In this document: positions 25,262 through 36,313 of the stretch, piece by piece
How the letters are laid out: every line of letters starts with the position of its first letter
Position numbering within the stretch: the stretch's first letter is position 1
Assembly: GCF_024139115.2 (NCBI RefSeq)
Contig: NW_026942935.1
Location: 92,548 to 156,547 of the forward strand
From: Armigeres subalbatus
Lineage: Eukaryota; Arthropoda; Insecta; Diptera; Culicidae
Length of the DNA stretch: 64,000 bases
Direction of reading: 5' to 3'
Translations under genes and position numbers: made by a program
The notes under the pieces: generated by a model
Seen by the model: the letters and a program-made list of their open reading frames with translations, nothing else
The model's database searches: none
What the model was told of the DNA's origin: nothing

Positions 25262-25666
25262 TAATAGCCCAAAATGTCTGGAGCAGTACGTAACTAAGTA
25301 CATTATAAGGCGCATTTATTCCGGAATGCCAATTATTCAGGGTTCGTAATGCTCACTCATTATCAGGAGACAGGATGCTCCCTCACGAAATTTCAGGGAG
25401 AAATTTTCGGGAAAGAAAACAGCCTGGAGAGTGATAGAGTAGAGGGGCAAGAGTACGCACTTAGTTTTCAATCGATCATGTGGCCCTTAAGAAGCAAGCT
25501 TCGCATATCAAATCAGTGTCGATGATTCATATACTCTTCCTTTATGTTACCCAGTGGAAAAATATTGAAATTATTGAGATCGTTTTAGTAGAACCTTCTT
25601 AAGACAGAAAAACGCACTTACCCACCGTGTAAAAGTGCATCGGAGTGTAAGAGTAGCATTTATCCA
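25262..25666. other. Spacer with one arm of a dispersed inverted repeat
   Basis: AT-rich, no gene. GGGCAAGAGTACGC at about 25,444-25,457 is the reverse complement of GCGTACTCTTGCCC at about 26,709-26,722, and a related CGTACTCTTACCCCACGCGC lies at about 27,057. These may be ends of a non-autonomous element that contains the later SINE insertion, but no target duplication was found. Confidence 0.4.
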
Positions 25667-25686
25667 ATCATGTGCTTTAAGTATAT

Positions 25687-26108
25687 ATTAGCATTAGATT
25701 AGTATTAGCATTGAGCACCTGCACAAATTGTAGTGGTAACAAGCCAAGACTATTGTATGAGAGTAACATTATCATCCGTTACCTCAGATATTGATTTGGG
25801 ACTAATTCATTCTAGATGTAAGCATTGCACTCTCCAATAGCGAGATCTGTCCTCACAGTCCTGCGAATGCTGAGGAAGGGAAGGATGGTTTGTTGACACC
25901 CATTAAGAAAGAGATGCAGAGAACTCTACGACCTCTCATAGGTGCCACGGGAGGTTTTGGGATTGTGAAGTATAACAGTAGGAATCGTTTTGAGAACGTG
26001 AAACACAGAAAGAACTAAGATAGAAATACAAAGTGGGAAAGGACGATGAATTGAACCCACGACCTCCTGCTTATAAGGCAGAAGGAATACTAGACCACCG
26101 AGCTCGTC
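25687..26108 (-). mobile_element. Full-length tRNA-derived SINE with perfect 20-bp target duplication
   Basis: ATCATGTGCTTTAAGTATAT stands at 25,667-25,686 and identically at 26,109-26,128, which fixes the ends and a length of 422 bp. The head is at the right end on the minus strand: an A-box-like GGTGGTCTAGTATTCC, an anticodon-arm-like CTGCCTTATAAGCAG, and a B box in GGTCGTGGGTTCAATTC. The body follows leftward and ends in a short reversed tail (TTAGCATTAGATTAG). The perfect duplication suggests a young insertion made by LINE machinery. Relatives are at 1,070-1,490 and inside 24,498-25,243. Confidence 0.8.
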
Positions 26109-26128
26109 ATCATGTGCTTTAAGTATAT

Positions 26129-27596
26129 CAACAAATAAGAGAAATATTTAATTGATGTTTAATTAGCATATATTAGGAATGTTTAAAGATTACGTAACTC
26201 AAAGGGGGTATCTTAAAATGTGCACTTTCATACGAAAACCATTGTTTTTTAATACAAAAACTACAGAGGTAAAATATCAGGTTTGCGTGGCGTATACAAA
26301 GGCATTTTCCTTGAAGAAAGTCCACCAATCACGTAACGAAAATTTGCTATTTCATCACCCCTCCCCTACCTTACACTATTTGTATGAATTCTCTAAAAAT
26401 TATATGGATTGTCATCTCGCAACCCCTCTTACGTTGGGTAATTTATGAATGTTTCTTTTGATTAAATGAAATTATTCTAGATGAAATTGTGTTTCACTAT
26501 GTTTAGGGTGTACAATGTCCTAATACAATTTCATTATTTCTCCTTCCTTCAGTGCTTTGTTCACAAGTCCTTTCTAACACCAAATTACTCAACTTATCCT
26601 AAAACTTGTGATAATTTCGCCCTTTTTTCTTAGTTGTGGATCTTTACGCTTTGGAAGAAGTCTTATTTCGGCGGAGATGGGTTTGACATCATAACTGAAG
26701 ATTCATATGCGTACTCTTGCCCCACCGTTCCTGCGTACTTTTTACCACAGTCCCAAAAATTATTCAAGTAATGGTTTTGACTTCTTGGAAACTAACGATT
26801 GGTGTTCATGTACCATAAAGTACCTATACAATAGGTTATCGAAATTATAATGTTCACCTGATTGAACGTATAATGGTAATGAAATACTAGTTGCGGAAAA
26901 CCAATTATTTTTAGTAAATGACCAAAAGTTATCTAACTCCATATCCTTTTGTTGTTTATTCAAATCGTTCATATTCACATCGATAATAGTTGGCCAGAAT
27001 ACCTGTCAAACTGATGCAGTGCTGTAGCTTATCTTTTTATTATCAAAAAATCAAAACGTACTCTTACCCCACGCGCACCCCTGCCCACTCTACTCTAACC
27101 ATTTTTCGCTCACTTCGATTGCCGCCATACGTTGGTTTGCTCTTTTTCTTTCATATTCGAGTATTTTCGTGACACCATAAATGCAAATGGTAGTATCTTA
27201 TGTGGACCAAATAACTTAATACAATTAATACAATTAATTAATGCTTACACAGATAGCGGTGGTGTGCAGAGCAAGGCATTTCCACAGCTATTATTGTTAC
27301 TATTCTGAGTTGAATCCTGGCGTAATAAAATTTTGTAATTGTTCTGCAATAATTCTCGCGAAAAATGAGTGAAAGGTAAAAAGTGATGAAACGTAAAAGG
27401 ATTTTCATCTAATAGGCAAGATTTTCGTTTATCTTCCCAGGCTAATTCTGAAGAAAGATTGATGAGTCATCTTTTACTCAACATAAACAACGAAAAAAGA
27501 TTCTCCCTTGACCCGAAAAACGCTTGTTTTGGTCTCATTGAAAAGAGAAATCGAAACCCTGCAATTATTATATAATAAATGGCGTAATCTGAATAG
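26129..27596. other. AT-rich spacer, no gene recognised
   Basis: Frames of 60-89 codons occur by chance in AT-rich DNA. A minus-strand 72-codon frame at 26,760-26,978 lies between the two GTACTCTTRCCCC motifs (26,711 and 27,059) and could be an internal part of the element that carries them. It has no motif I know. Confidence 0.35.
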
Positions 27597-27604
27597 GATA
27601 TAAT

Positions 27605-28008
27605 CAGGGAATCAATATTCGAGCACCGCCTAACAATATAATCTCCGTCGTCAACAGAGTTTGTTACTGACAAACGCACCTAGCGACAAACCTTTATCAG
27701 AACCCGAACAATGACAAAAATCTGATTGATGCTCTGATATTTCAGAGAATGATGCTAATTTTGTAATCATTGTTCGATTCTCGAATATTTCCATAAAAGT
27801 AGAAACTATGATAGCATAAAACCGAAATTTGCTGTAGAAATAATGCAAAATAACGGAATGAAAAGTTAACAACAAGATTGTTTCTTTTTTTTGTTGCTGA
27901 CAAAAAAATTTCGGATCTTTGTCATTATTATCTCCGACAAAACAAAGCTTTGTCGTTGGTTCTCTTTGTCACTTGTTTCGCAAAGCATTTCAGAAAATTG
28001 ATTTCCTG
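27605..28008. mobile_element. hAT-type MITE, copy 1
   Basis: Begins CAGGGAATCAATATTCGAGC and ends AAAATTGATTTCCTG, an inverted terminal repeat of about 15 bp. The flanks are GATATAAT (27,597-27,604) and GATTTAAT (28,009-28,016), an 8-bp duplication with one change. Terminal CAGGG with an 8-bp duplication is characteristic of hAT elements. There is no transposase. The interior includes the palindromic GACAAAACAAAGCTTTGTCG. A second copy at 44,206-44,622 is alignable over the whole length. Confidence 0.85.
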
Positions 28009-28335
28009 GATTTAATGGTATTGATGTAGACGCTGTACGCTGATATCGCGAACATAGTTTCTAGTGGATCATTCAGAGGAGCGACATCCAATTTTTTTAC
28101 TATGGATTTTGACAGGTTTGCCTGTTCGTTCTTTTTTGGGTGATAAATTTATCCCCCAGTGTCAAATAATTACCCCAATACTGATTTATTTTGCAATAAG
28201 TATGTGCGTGAGTTTTGAATGTTCTGTTTTTACAGGAGAATATTATCAAAACCATACCACTCAATAAGCAACATGATACAATCATGAGAAAATAGAGAAA
28301 ATTTTAACGAATAATCAATTAAATGATTTTACACT

Positions 28336-28850
28336 TGATTCCATGCTCAAACTTAAGAATGTTCAAATTTGCTCATTATTTAGAATTAGTTGCCCAAGGT
28401 ATTGTTTGCCTTGTTCGTTCTATATTTTCACCTCGCAATTATTTATGTTGCGTATGCACTGTAGTGGGATTCATAAAGAGTGCTGCACTCATAACAAAGA
28501 GATGAGTGTCAAATTGGAACAGCGCATTTGCCATCAAATCGTTGTTCCAATTGAGACAAGGTTGTTAAAGGTAGGAGTATTGCGTCTCTTTGTTTTTAAT
28601 CCAGGCTCGTTAGTGATTCAGAAAGATCTGGATCATTTGACGAGTAGTGTTCATAGCACGGGGATGACAAGCTACGCCATCTTTGTCAGCATCTTTCTGA
28701 ATACGCAATACGAGCACTGCGAATGCAACATAAATAATTGCGAGGTGAAATTATATAGAACAAAAAGGTACAGACAATACTGGCAAGCAATTCTAAAGAT
28801 TGAGCAAAAGTTGAACATTCTAAGTTTGAAGCATGGAAGCAAGAGTGATT
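28336..28850. mobile_element. Foldback MITE with ~140-bp arms
   Basis: The left arm (28,336-28,470: TTCCATGCTCAAACTTAAGAA ... CACCTCGCAATTATTTATG) is repeated in reverse complement at about 28,700-28,850 (CATAAATAATTGCGAGGTG ... TTGAAGCATGGAA). The central ~230 bp is unique. A 169-codon plus frame (28,343-28,852) runs through both arms and is a by-product of the structure. Target duplication unclear; transposon class not assigned. Confidence 0.7.
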
Positions 28851-28869
28851 GAAAACCCTGAGTATCTGA

Positions 28870-29199
28870 TTTCTGCATAACCGCCATATAGTAACTCTCG
28901 ACTATCTCCGCTGTGCACTCTGTCGTCTTGTACAACCCAAATCTTTACTTCCAGTTAATCACTTATTGTTTTCAATATTAGCAGATGTAAAGCGATATTA
29001 TCTCATTAAAGTTGTTCTACAACACCATTTCTAGCTAAGTGACGATATTAATTTGATTGAAGAATAAATTATTTAAATTGAATAAAAATCATCAAGTTCA
29101 AAAACTTGTTTCGTAAGGAATTTCACGACGCCTAATACCCCGTTGATACCAGATAGAAAACACTGATAGAAAAATAACAGCAATTAAATTAATTGACAT
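28870..29199. other. AT-rich spacer
   Basis: Nothing recognisable. AT-rich sequence with no open frame of note. Confidence 0.4.
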
Positions 29200-30010
29200 T
29201 CGTGATTACTGTCTTAGCACGGCATCACCACCATCGTCACGAGACGCTGTAACCATAGCGAGAGTGATCCACGAGCAGGCTCGGAACCCCTCGGCTTTGC
29301 TCAATACATATGATATTTCACGCTACAATTCAGGCTCGTCCTCATTACCGCACTTGGGGCTTTACGAGGTGAATTAGTGCCATTACAGCCGATGGCGACT
29401 TCGAAAGTAAAAGGGCGCCGTTTTCGGGATTCTGAAAAGTGTCAATTTCCTCCATTGCGACCAACCGCAGGGAACCTTCACGCAATTAATTTTAATGGCC
29501 ACTAATGCCGAACACGACAAACTCCGTCCACTGACTGACCGGTCAGCTGCCGCTGCGGAGTGAAAGCTTCCAGCAATCGTCGACATGAACGTTGTATAAA
29601 TCGCCCACCATTTGAAGCGCATCGCACCGAGCAGCGAGATACTTTTTACTTCCCGAACAATTTTGATTAAATTCACGCTGCACGCCTCTCCGACCGACGA
29701 TTGGGGCGGGCGAATGCATATGACCTGCACCGGAAAGTTCCACCTACTGGTGACCGACCAAACTTCCCACCATTCATTAGCCGTTCCGCGAATGTGTGAC
29801 ACACTATTGAACCCGGCAGCGGCAGTTCCGCGACTTTATTCGGTAGGGAAACTTTGCCTTCTTCGAGTTGCAAAGCCCAGAAACGTTGGTGCTGCGCATC
29901 CAGGAAAGGCAAAGTATAACTCTTTGTCATGCTTTCGAGTCGACCGGAAAGCAGTTTTCTATACACAGTGTAGTGTGTGTTTGTGTGTCAGTACGTGGTT
30001 ATGATTTCCG
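29200..30010. other. GC-richer, non-repetitive island, origin unknown
   Basis: About 800 bp of balanced composition within AT-rich DNA. Several overlapping frames of 86-139 codons on both strands (for example minus 29,383-29,802 and plus 29,612-30,004) have no recognisable motif and do not support one another. I see no LINE, LTR or MITE signature. The sequence GTTGTATAAATCGCC near 29,592 resembles a TATA box, but no transcript can be inferred. It could be host UTR/regulatory DNA or an unrecognised element. It is one of the few stretches here not obviously transposon-derived. Confidence 0.3.
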
Positions 30011-32080
30011 AAAGCTTGCTGAAACTATTTCCTCCTCTGACATTTCGTGGGTCCTATCTGAACGAATGCAGTACACTTTCATTGGTATTGCTGTTGCATC
30101 CAGTGGTGAGAAATTAAATATTCATTAGAGAAAAATGGGAAACTTGACCATTGAGTTATTAAATGCTCTTTTCGATGAGGGATCAGGTTGAAAGAAAAGT
30201 TTTTCCTTTTACGAAGTGCAAATGCGCAAGTAGATAAATCTAAATAATTTATTCAAAGCTTTATTTGGATAAGCAAGATGATATGGTCCTTCGTATAAGA
30301 CGAGCATTTACCCGGATTAATGATAAGGTAATTGCGGTCACTTCTTTGAAAGTAGTAATATTAGTAGTTTAAAAGTATTGAAATTAAAATAGAACACAGG
30401 AGACTATAAATTTTTTTTATTTCTAAAACTATGAAACTGCTCACAATTCCACCAAACCTAATAGATCAAGTACCAGTGAAATTGAAATAATTTTATTGTA
30501 ATATCTTCCAAAAATACTAATTTGTTTATTTTCCACGAAATGTGATTTCACAAAGTAGTAGGAATGAGTACTCTGAGGCACAAAGGGCACAAAACGAAGA
30601 ATCACATGTAAAAACGTTTAAAATATAGTTCAGAGCAATATTTTCACATAATTGGAAGTTATTCATTATCGAGTAGGTAAAATGGAGATAAATCCTTTAT
30701 TTTCACTTAATTAACAATTTAGCATTCTTTTACCACCTCGTTGTAGGTGAAGTCAGGGTTGAAGGATAATGGATGGAGATCAACGGACAGAACACGCCTC
30801 TTTGGATTCAGGAAACAATCTGGAAAGCTGATGGCATCGGTTCAGGGAATTGAGAAATGTCCTCCACGCTAAGCCATACCGTGCGGGACCGAAACTCGTA
30901 CAGCAACGAAATGTCCACCCTCATGAGATATCAATAAATTAAAGAAGGTTAAAGGTAATGTGTAGGAATAATTAATCTTATCCTGTTCAGATACTTGACA
31001 GTAAGCTATATAGAATTGGAGCTTTAAATTAAACCAAAAATCAAAACAAATCTCCACCTAGAAACGCGGAGGCTTGCCATTTTGTTTTCGATAGAGCATG
31101 CACCAAAGTAACCGTGTTTTAATTCTAATTGCAAATCATTACATAAGATAAGGAATACAAATCGAAGGATCGCTTCTTAAGGTGCATATCGAACTATTTA
31201 CAGTGGTAGTTTCGGTCCATTTCAGGAAACAGTACAGACTGCTTGTCTATACTTATTATATTTATTGAAGAAGATGTACTGAGATTTGATGCGCCCACGG
31301 TATCTGATAAAATAGTTGGTTAAACGATTCTTGCTTAAAGATATCAACTTTATTTTCCTAGAAGGCGGTGACAGAAAATAGACCCTTCTTCAACGCAGTT
31401 CTTTTATTTCTGGGTCTTCGAGTATACTAAAGCTCGCTACAAACCTAAGGCGGAAATGGTGGAAACTGTCGAAGATTATCCAATCGGCCCGAAAGTGCGA
31501 CCGGCCGAAATTTTGCAATAAATACAATAGCGAACAGCATGAATTGGCCATATATCTTGCACCTTTTACTAGCAGAAGAAGAAGTGCAGTGAATGAAGAT
31601 CGAACACAGCAGTACCTACCCTGAAACCGGAAGGACCTCCAGAGAAAGAAGGCCGGAGATCTACTCGGCGTTATTCAATCCGCTCAACCTCCTATAAGTC
31701 AGAAAATCTCTAAGAATCAAACAATCAGAGCTGTCCGTCACGAAGAAGCGTATGTCTACTATGGAGAAAAACAGAGAGTTTTATATTTCGAACCTAACTG
31801 AGGAAAAACACCGTATAAAAAGCAGTTAGGGAAAGAAACGCTCGTAAAACCCTCTTGCGCAATTGGCTCGCCTCAGATAAATTACTCATGAAAGGTCTAT
31901 ATGCTCTACTCCCTACCCATGAAAGAAACCCCCATCGCTAGACCAACGTATCCGCTCAACAGAAAAGCCGAAGTACAAGAAGAACATCCCTTTCTCCAGT
32001 TCCCACCCCCAGTAAAACAGTTGGTTAAAACCGCCCATCGCCAAGGTCTCAGCATCTTAGAGGGTCCGATCAAGCTGATA
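30011..32080. other. AT-rich spacer; possible transposase trace at 31,600-31,900
   Basis: Mostly unassigned. Between about 31,610 and 31,900 broken plus frames give short strings (LLGVIQSAQ, then TEEKHR and RARKTLL-like pieces) that resemble the N-terminal DNA-binding half of a Tc1/mariner-type transposase. No DDE motif is visible and the match is weak. The remainder shows no gene. Confidence 0.25.
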
Positions 32081-32203
32081 TGTTGTACAACTTACTCCGC
32101 CTCCAAGAAATTTGGTTCCGCGGAGTAAAGGTCCGACGTGGCAAGTTGTATGACTGCTTGGACAGTACCAAATTTCCTGGAGGCGGTGTCAAGTTGTACA
32201 ACA
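32081..32203. repeat. Near-perfect 36/37-bp hairpin
   Basis: The left arm TGTTGTACAACTT...GCCTCCAAGAAATTTGGT (32,081-32,116) is the reverse complement, with a few differences, of ACCAAATTTCCTGGAGGC...AAGTTGTACAACA (32,167-32,203). The loop is 50 bp. It could be a tiny MITE or the fold at the end of the adjacent LINE. No clear target duplication. Confidence 0.75.
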
Positions 32204-32224
32204 TGTCGGAGCACGATATTTATT

Positions 32225-33060
32225 TATTCAGACTAGGCCGAAGTGGCCTGCATATAAAGTTCTCCATTCGGCTCTGTCCATGGCCTATCGTCGCCAACCA
32301 CGCAGTCTACGGAGGGTCCGTAGTCATCTTCCACCTGATCGATCCACCTTGCCCGTGCGCACTCGCCCTCTTTGTGCCCGTCGGATCGTTTCGAGAACCA
32401 TTTTCACCGGTTACTGTCGACATTCTGGCTACGTGCCGGCCCACCGCAATCGTCCGATTTTCGTGTGAACGATGGATGGTTCTCCAACAGTGATGCAACT
32501 CGTGGTTCATTGCCTCCTCCACTGCCGTCCGCCATCTGCACCCCAATAGAGGTACGCAGCACTTTCCTTTCGAAAACTCAAGTGCGTTGGTCCTCCACGC
32601 GATCGTCCAGGTCTGGTCCAGAGGACTATCGATTCATGAGCGTTTGTAGATTGTCAGTTTGGTACGGCGTTGAACCTTTGATTCGCATTAGCTGCATAGC
32701 TGGTCTCGATCGATTGTATCACATGCAGTTTTGAAGTCGATGAATAGATGATGTGTGGGCACGTTGTATTCGCGAAATTTCTGCAGTACTTGAATGGCGA
32801 ACGGGTCTGTGGGGAGCGTTCGCCCATAAAACCCGCCTGGTACTGCCCACGAACTCCTTTGCAGTTGGTGCTAGTCCACGGCATAAAATTTGGGAGAGTA
32901 CCTTGTAGGCGGCACTCAGCAATGTGATTGGCGGTAGATGCACAATCCAGCTTATCGCCCTTTTGTAGATGGGACACGACATCTTCCATCCACTCTTGCG
33001 CAAAACTTCCTCCCAAATCTTGTAATGACCCAGTGCAGCGCTTCCAGCAGGCCTCACACC
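32225..33060 (-). pseudogene. RTE/JAM1-like LINE fragment (RT plus C-terminus)
   Basis: On the minus strand, two overlapping frames cover RT: IWEEVLRKSGWKMSCPIYKR (near 33,020-32,960), ITLLSAAYKVLSQIL (near 32,930-32,890), KEFVGSTRR and a TAEISRIQRAHTSSIHRLQN stretch (to 32,722). After a large internal deletion comes the C-terminal AVGRHVARMSTVTGENG segment (about 32,455-32,400). The same protein family occurs at 49,918-51,665. Frameshifts and the missing palm core make it dead. Confidence 0.75.
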
Positions 33061-34235
33061 ATATTTAAATAGCTATCGGAGCATGTTTGGGGTCCCTAAT
33101 GAAACAGGTAGCTGCAGGAATTTCAGCACTTCTAAAAGAAGCCGAAAAACCCTTCCCAAGACCTGAAATATCCCAAAGCTCTGCGGGAACAGCAAGAGAG
33201 GGCAATTCTCTATGCAAGTAGAATCGTCTTCAATCATTGTCATAACCATCACAACTGCCTCCAACGTGCCAAAAATAACAACGCTTTTATCCACTCTAAC
33301 CCAACGCCTGATCCGCTAATCGGGCGTCTTAGAATAAGTCTAGCTCAACCGGAAACTATGAACCGACTTTGGATATAGAGCAAGGCTTTGGATGAAGAAG
33401 AAGAAAGTGTGGTCCCTGGACAGCCCCGGCGAGGACTCAACCGGAATGCACGGGATAAAGGAAAGATGACGAAGATAACAACAACATCAGAACGGTAATT
33501 GTTTTGCAAGTTGTGGGTCGTGGGGAAAAAATATTTTATTAGCTGTTAATGATCAATTTAAAATCATTCGTTTGGCTGCGATGACGTGGATTACCAAAAA
33601 CACTGGAAAAAAGTGGAATCGTGGAGGGGTTAGCGGATGTAGGAGAAAGAACGGGTGAGAATGGTATCTCACAGCTAGTGATTGACTATGGAGGGGAGTA
33701 GGAAAATGGGAAAAGAGTGTTCGTTTGCAGTATCAGAGTACGGACGTGTTCTCTTTGAAGAAAATTGATTCTGAAAATAGGAGGAAGAAAACCCTGAACT
33801 GTTTTTAGAGTTAATTGGGTGCCCGCTGTCGCATATTTTGTGCCAGCCATCGCCATTATCCGATCGTCATCGAGCCGCCATGCCGCCGTGGCAAGTAGAC
33901 CCGCAAACCATCGTCGTTTCCCATTCCGCGACTGCAGAACTGTCTCCCGAAGCCATCGCCGTTCTTCGACAGGTCACCAGCCGACCGTCAACGTGCCGCT
34001 ACCAAGCTCATGCGGTCCGCCCACGCAACTTCACCTGTCATTATTTTCGATCGACCACCACACGCCGTTCAGCCCTCGTCAAACCTGGGGTAGCATTGCA
34101 CCTCGACTCGAAACGAGTAAACTGTCCTACTAAACTGCTCTTATCGTATCCGTGTCAGGTCAAAAACACCATCCGGGCGTCGTCGAGCCGCCATTAAGAC
34201 GCCACCACGCCACCAACCAATCGGCGAAAGCCATT
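33061..34235. other. Unassigned; GC-rich block at 33,820-34,220
   Basis: No gene is named. The GC-rich block has a 119-codon plus frame at 33,838-34,197 and overlapping frames, none recognised. The related phrases ATCGAGCCGCCAT (about 33,870) and GTCGAGCCGCCAT (about 34,183) bracket it, suggesting an internally duplicated repeat end such as an LTR remnant. The left part (33,061-33,800) is featureless. Confidence 0.35.
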
Positions 34236-34520
34236 TGACCGAATGCTACTAGATGGGTTTCGATCTGGCGAAAGTCATTTGGCCAAACAGGTCATCCGGC
34301 CGAAAAGGTCATTTGGACGATAGGACTTTTAGCCGTACCGAACATTTGGCCGAAAAGGTCATTTGAAAAGTGAGAAATGAAGTATGAAAAGTGAGACGTC
34401 TCACTTCTCTGGTGCGAGGTGAGGCGTCTATCTCTCCCTCACTTTTAACAGTGAGAAGTGAGAAATGAGAAGTGAGTAGTAAGACGTCTAGCTTCTAACT
34501 CCTAGTTGCACTTCTACTGC
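34236..34520. repeat. CATTTGGCCGAAAAGGT minisatellite with GTGAGAAGTGAG tract
   Basis: Imperfect ~17-bp units (CATTTGGCCGAAAAGGT and variants) run to about 34,370. They pass directly into GTGAGAAGTGAG-type repeats containing a GAGACGTCTC palindrome (34,390-34,500). The same order, a short GGTCGAAA-type minisatellite followed by GTGAGAAGTGAG repeats, recurs at 37,797-38,190. Confidence 0.7.
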
Positions 34521-35792
34521 GAAAATGAAAAGTTAGATAGGTTCCACAGGGACAATATGTACTAAAGCAGCGGCAAAGCTTCAATGGTTCATTTTATACC
34601 GCAGACGAAAAAGCTCAATAATATCAAATGTTGATAAGATAGCAAAATGAGATATGGACATGATTGATATAAGAGATAAAAGATCAGACGATAATATCAA
34701 TATTTTGACTAAAATATCATAAGAAGATCAAGGTATATAAAATAGGTAGCTGTATCTCGAATGATATGGTATCAGAACCAGGGTAGAAATATTTCACAGT
34801 CAATGCAGTGAGAAAACATGGATCTCAGTAAAATCTGCTGTCGCCTTCATCGCCGCGTGGTGAGTGCGACTGGGTGCAGCCGAAAATCATTTCCAACACC
34901 GACTATTCAATTTCGCATTCAGCCACTCACAAGTCGCTCTGACATGCTCAGTTCGCGCCTTACCGTATGACGTGAGTGGCCCATTTAAACGCGTGGTGAA
35001 TTTTTTCAATTTGCTGGAATGTGTACATTTTGTTGTGGTAAATTTCATCTTCGCGGCGCTGTGGGTGATGTGAGTTCTGTTGTTTACTTTCTGCCTCTCC
35101 GGGAATGTGAGGTTGATTTCAAAGCAGGAAGAAAATAAAATAATATAAAAAACATCACCTTCATCCAGTGTGAATATTTACAACCCTGATCAGAGCACCA
35201 AAACAGCAGACAGACTATAATCGCTTGCAGGCTCTGCTTCTAACCAGGGCTGTGTGTAGGGTGGTGGGATTAGATAACTCCCATCATAACATCCTTTTAC
35301 ATAATATAACTTCAAAATCTTATCCCAACCAATCACATAGGTAAGACGGTATAATGCACCTCACCTGGTTGAAACGCGCCCTTTGATTTCTAGAAAACTA
35401 TAACAAATTAAGGGCCAAAACCAGTTTGTACCTATAAATATTTGTAAAACCACCATACTATGTGAATGAAAGTATTTTTATATTACATAATGAAAATCTT
35501 TGCAAAATGTTAAAAGTAACAGTTTTATGTAACTTTCAATGTTTGTTTGCTCAAATCTGGAGCGAAGCTAGTATACTGTCCGCAAAACTTGCACTGGAAC
35601 ACTCAGTTGGGCAACAAAATAACTTTTCTCAGTGGTTAATATGATATAAAATTGCTTTCATCTTCAAAATGTTGCGTTTTTCGAAAATATTTTCACTGGT
35701 CAAAAGCACTAGTTTAGGCAGGACGATATGCCCTTACCAACTGAAACAAGGCGGGCTTGAGCAGTTGCTTCAAATGCATGGAATTGAAATGA
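34521..35792. other. Unassigned spacer
   Basis: Mostly AT-rich. A GC-richer segment at 34,840-35,075 has a 69-codon plus frame of unknown meaning. No RNA gene or transposon signature found. Confidence 0.35.
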
Positions 35793-36313
35793 CAATTAAT
35801 TGCATATTATTTGGCAACTCGGCCGCATGAAAACCATTTTTTAATATCTTGGCTGTGCATATGACAGCACATGTTTCGAAATGGACCAATTGTATGAAAT
35901 TTGCGAAAAGAATCCACGTGTCTTGAGGGACTAACCCTCAACCTCCTACTCTCTAGATAGGTGGATAACTCCCTACACACGAGACCACTTAAAGGTCAGT
36001 TTGGAAAGCCATCAGAATCGAGTACCAACCTCCACCGCGTTAGCTCTCTTTCAAATTGAATATCTTTCGGATGCTTGATTTGTCCAATCTCCACATGTGC
36101 TTTACTGTTGTATATCCACACAGAAAGCCTTTGGCATCAGAGAGTGCGATTGATTCGCATTCTGTACCATCCCAACCCGTTGTTGGGGACATGGAGTGCG
36201 ATCTTCTCGTTTAATAAACAATGTACTCGCTTGACTGTGTGCTTGACATAGAATAGCCAATTTGTCCATTTCGAAACATGCCGTCAGAATAGCCAGGACA
36301 GCAAGGTATTTAA
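35793..36313. mobile_element. Inverted-repeat element carrying a tRNA-like sequence, copy 2
   Basis: The left flank ATTAATTGCATATTATTTGGC and following ~45 bp match the flank of copy 1 (53,107-53,169). The terminal repeats are CTTGGCTGTGCATATG (from 35,848) and a diverged inverse ending near CAGCAAGG (36,306). TTAA lies just outside each (35,841-35,844; 36,310-36,313). Inside, the tRNA-like unit is on the minus strand next to the left repeat, opposite to copy 1, while the TCGTTTAATAAACAATGT segment near 36,209 keeps the same strand as in copy 1. The insides of the two copies are therefore rearranged. Confidence 0.65.
35919..35986 (-). ncRNA. tRNA-like sequence, degraded
   Basis: On the minus strand it reads GTCTCGTGTGTAGGG...CTATCTAGAGAGTAGGAGG...CTCAAGAC, the same unit as 53,421-53,493. 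The T-loop B box has lost a base (GAGGGTTAGTCCCTC), so pol III recognition should be impaired. It is a pseudo-tRNA within a mobile element, not a gene. Confidence 0.6.

Noticed and set aside
28343..28852. 169-codon ORF with Cys-rich stretches as a secreted peptide gene
   Set aside because: It spans both arms of a foldback MITE, and the reverse strand has a matching frame. There is no signal peptide or conserved motif.
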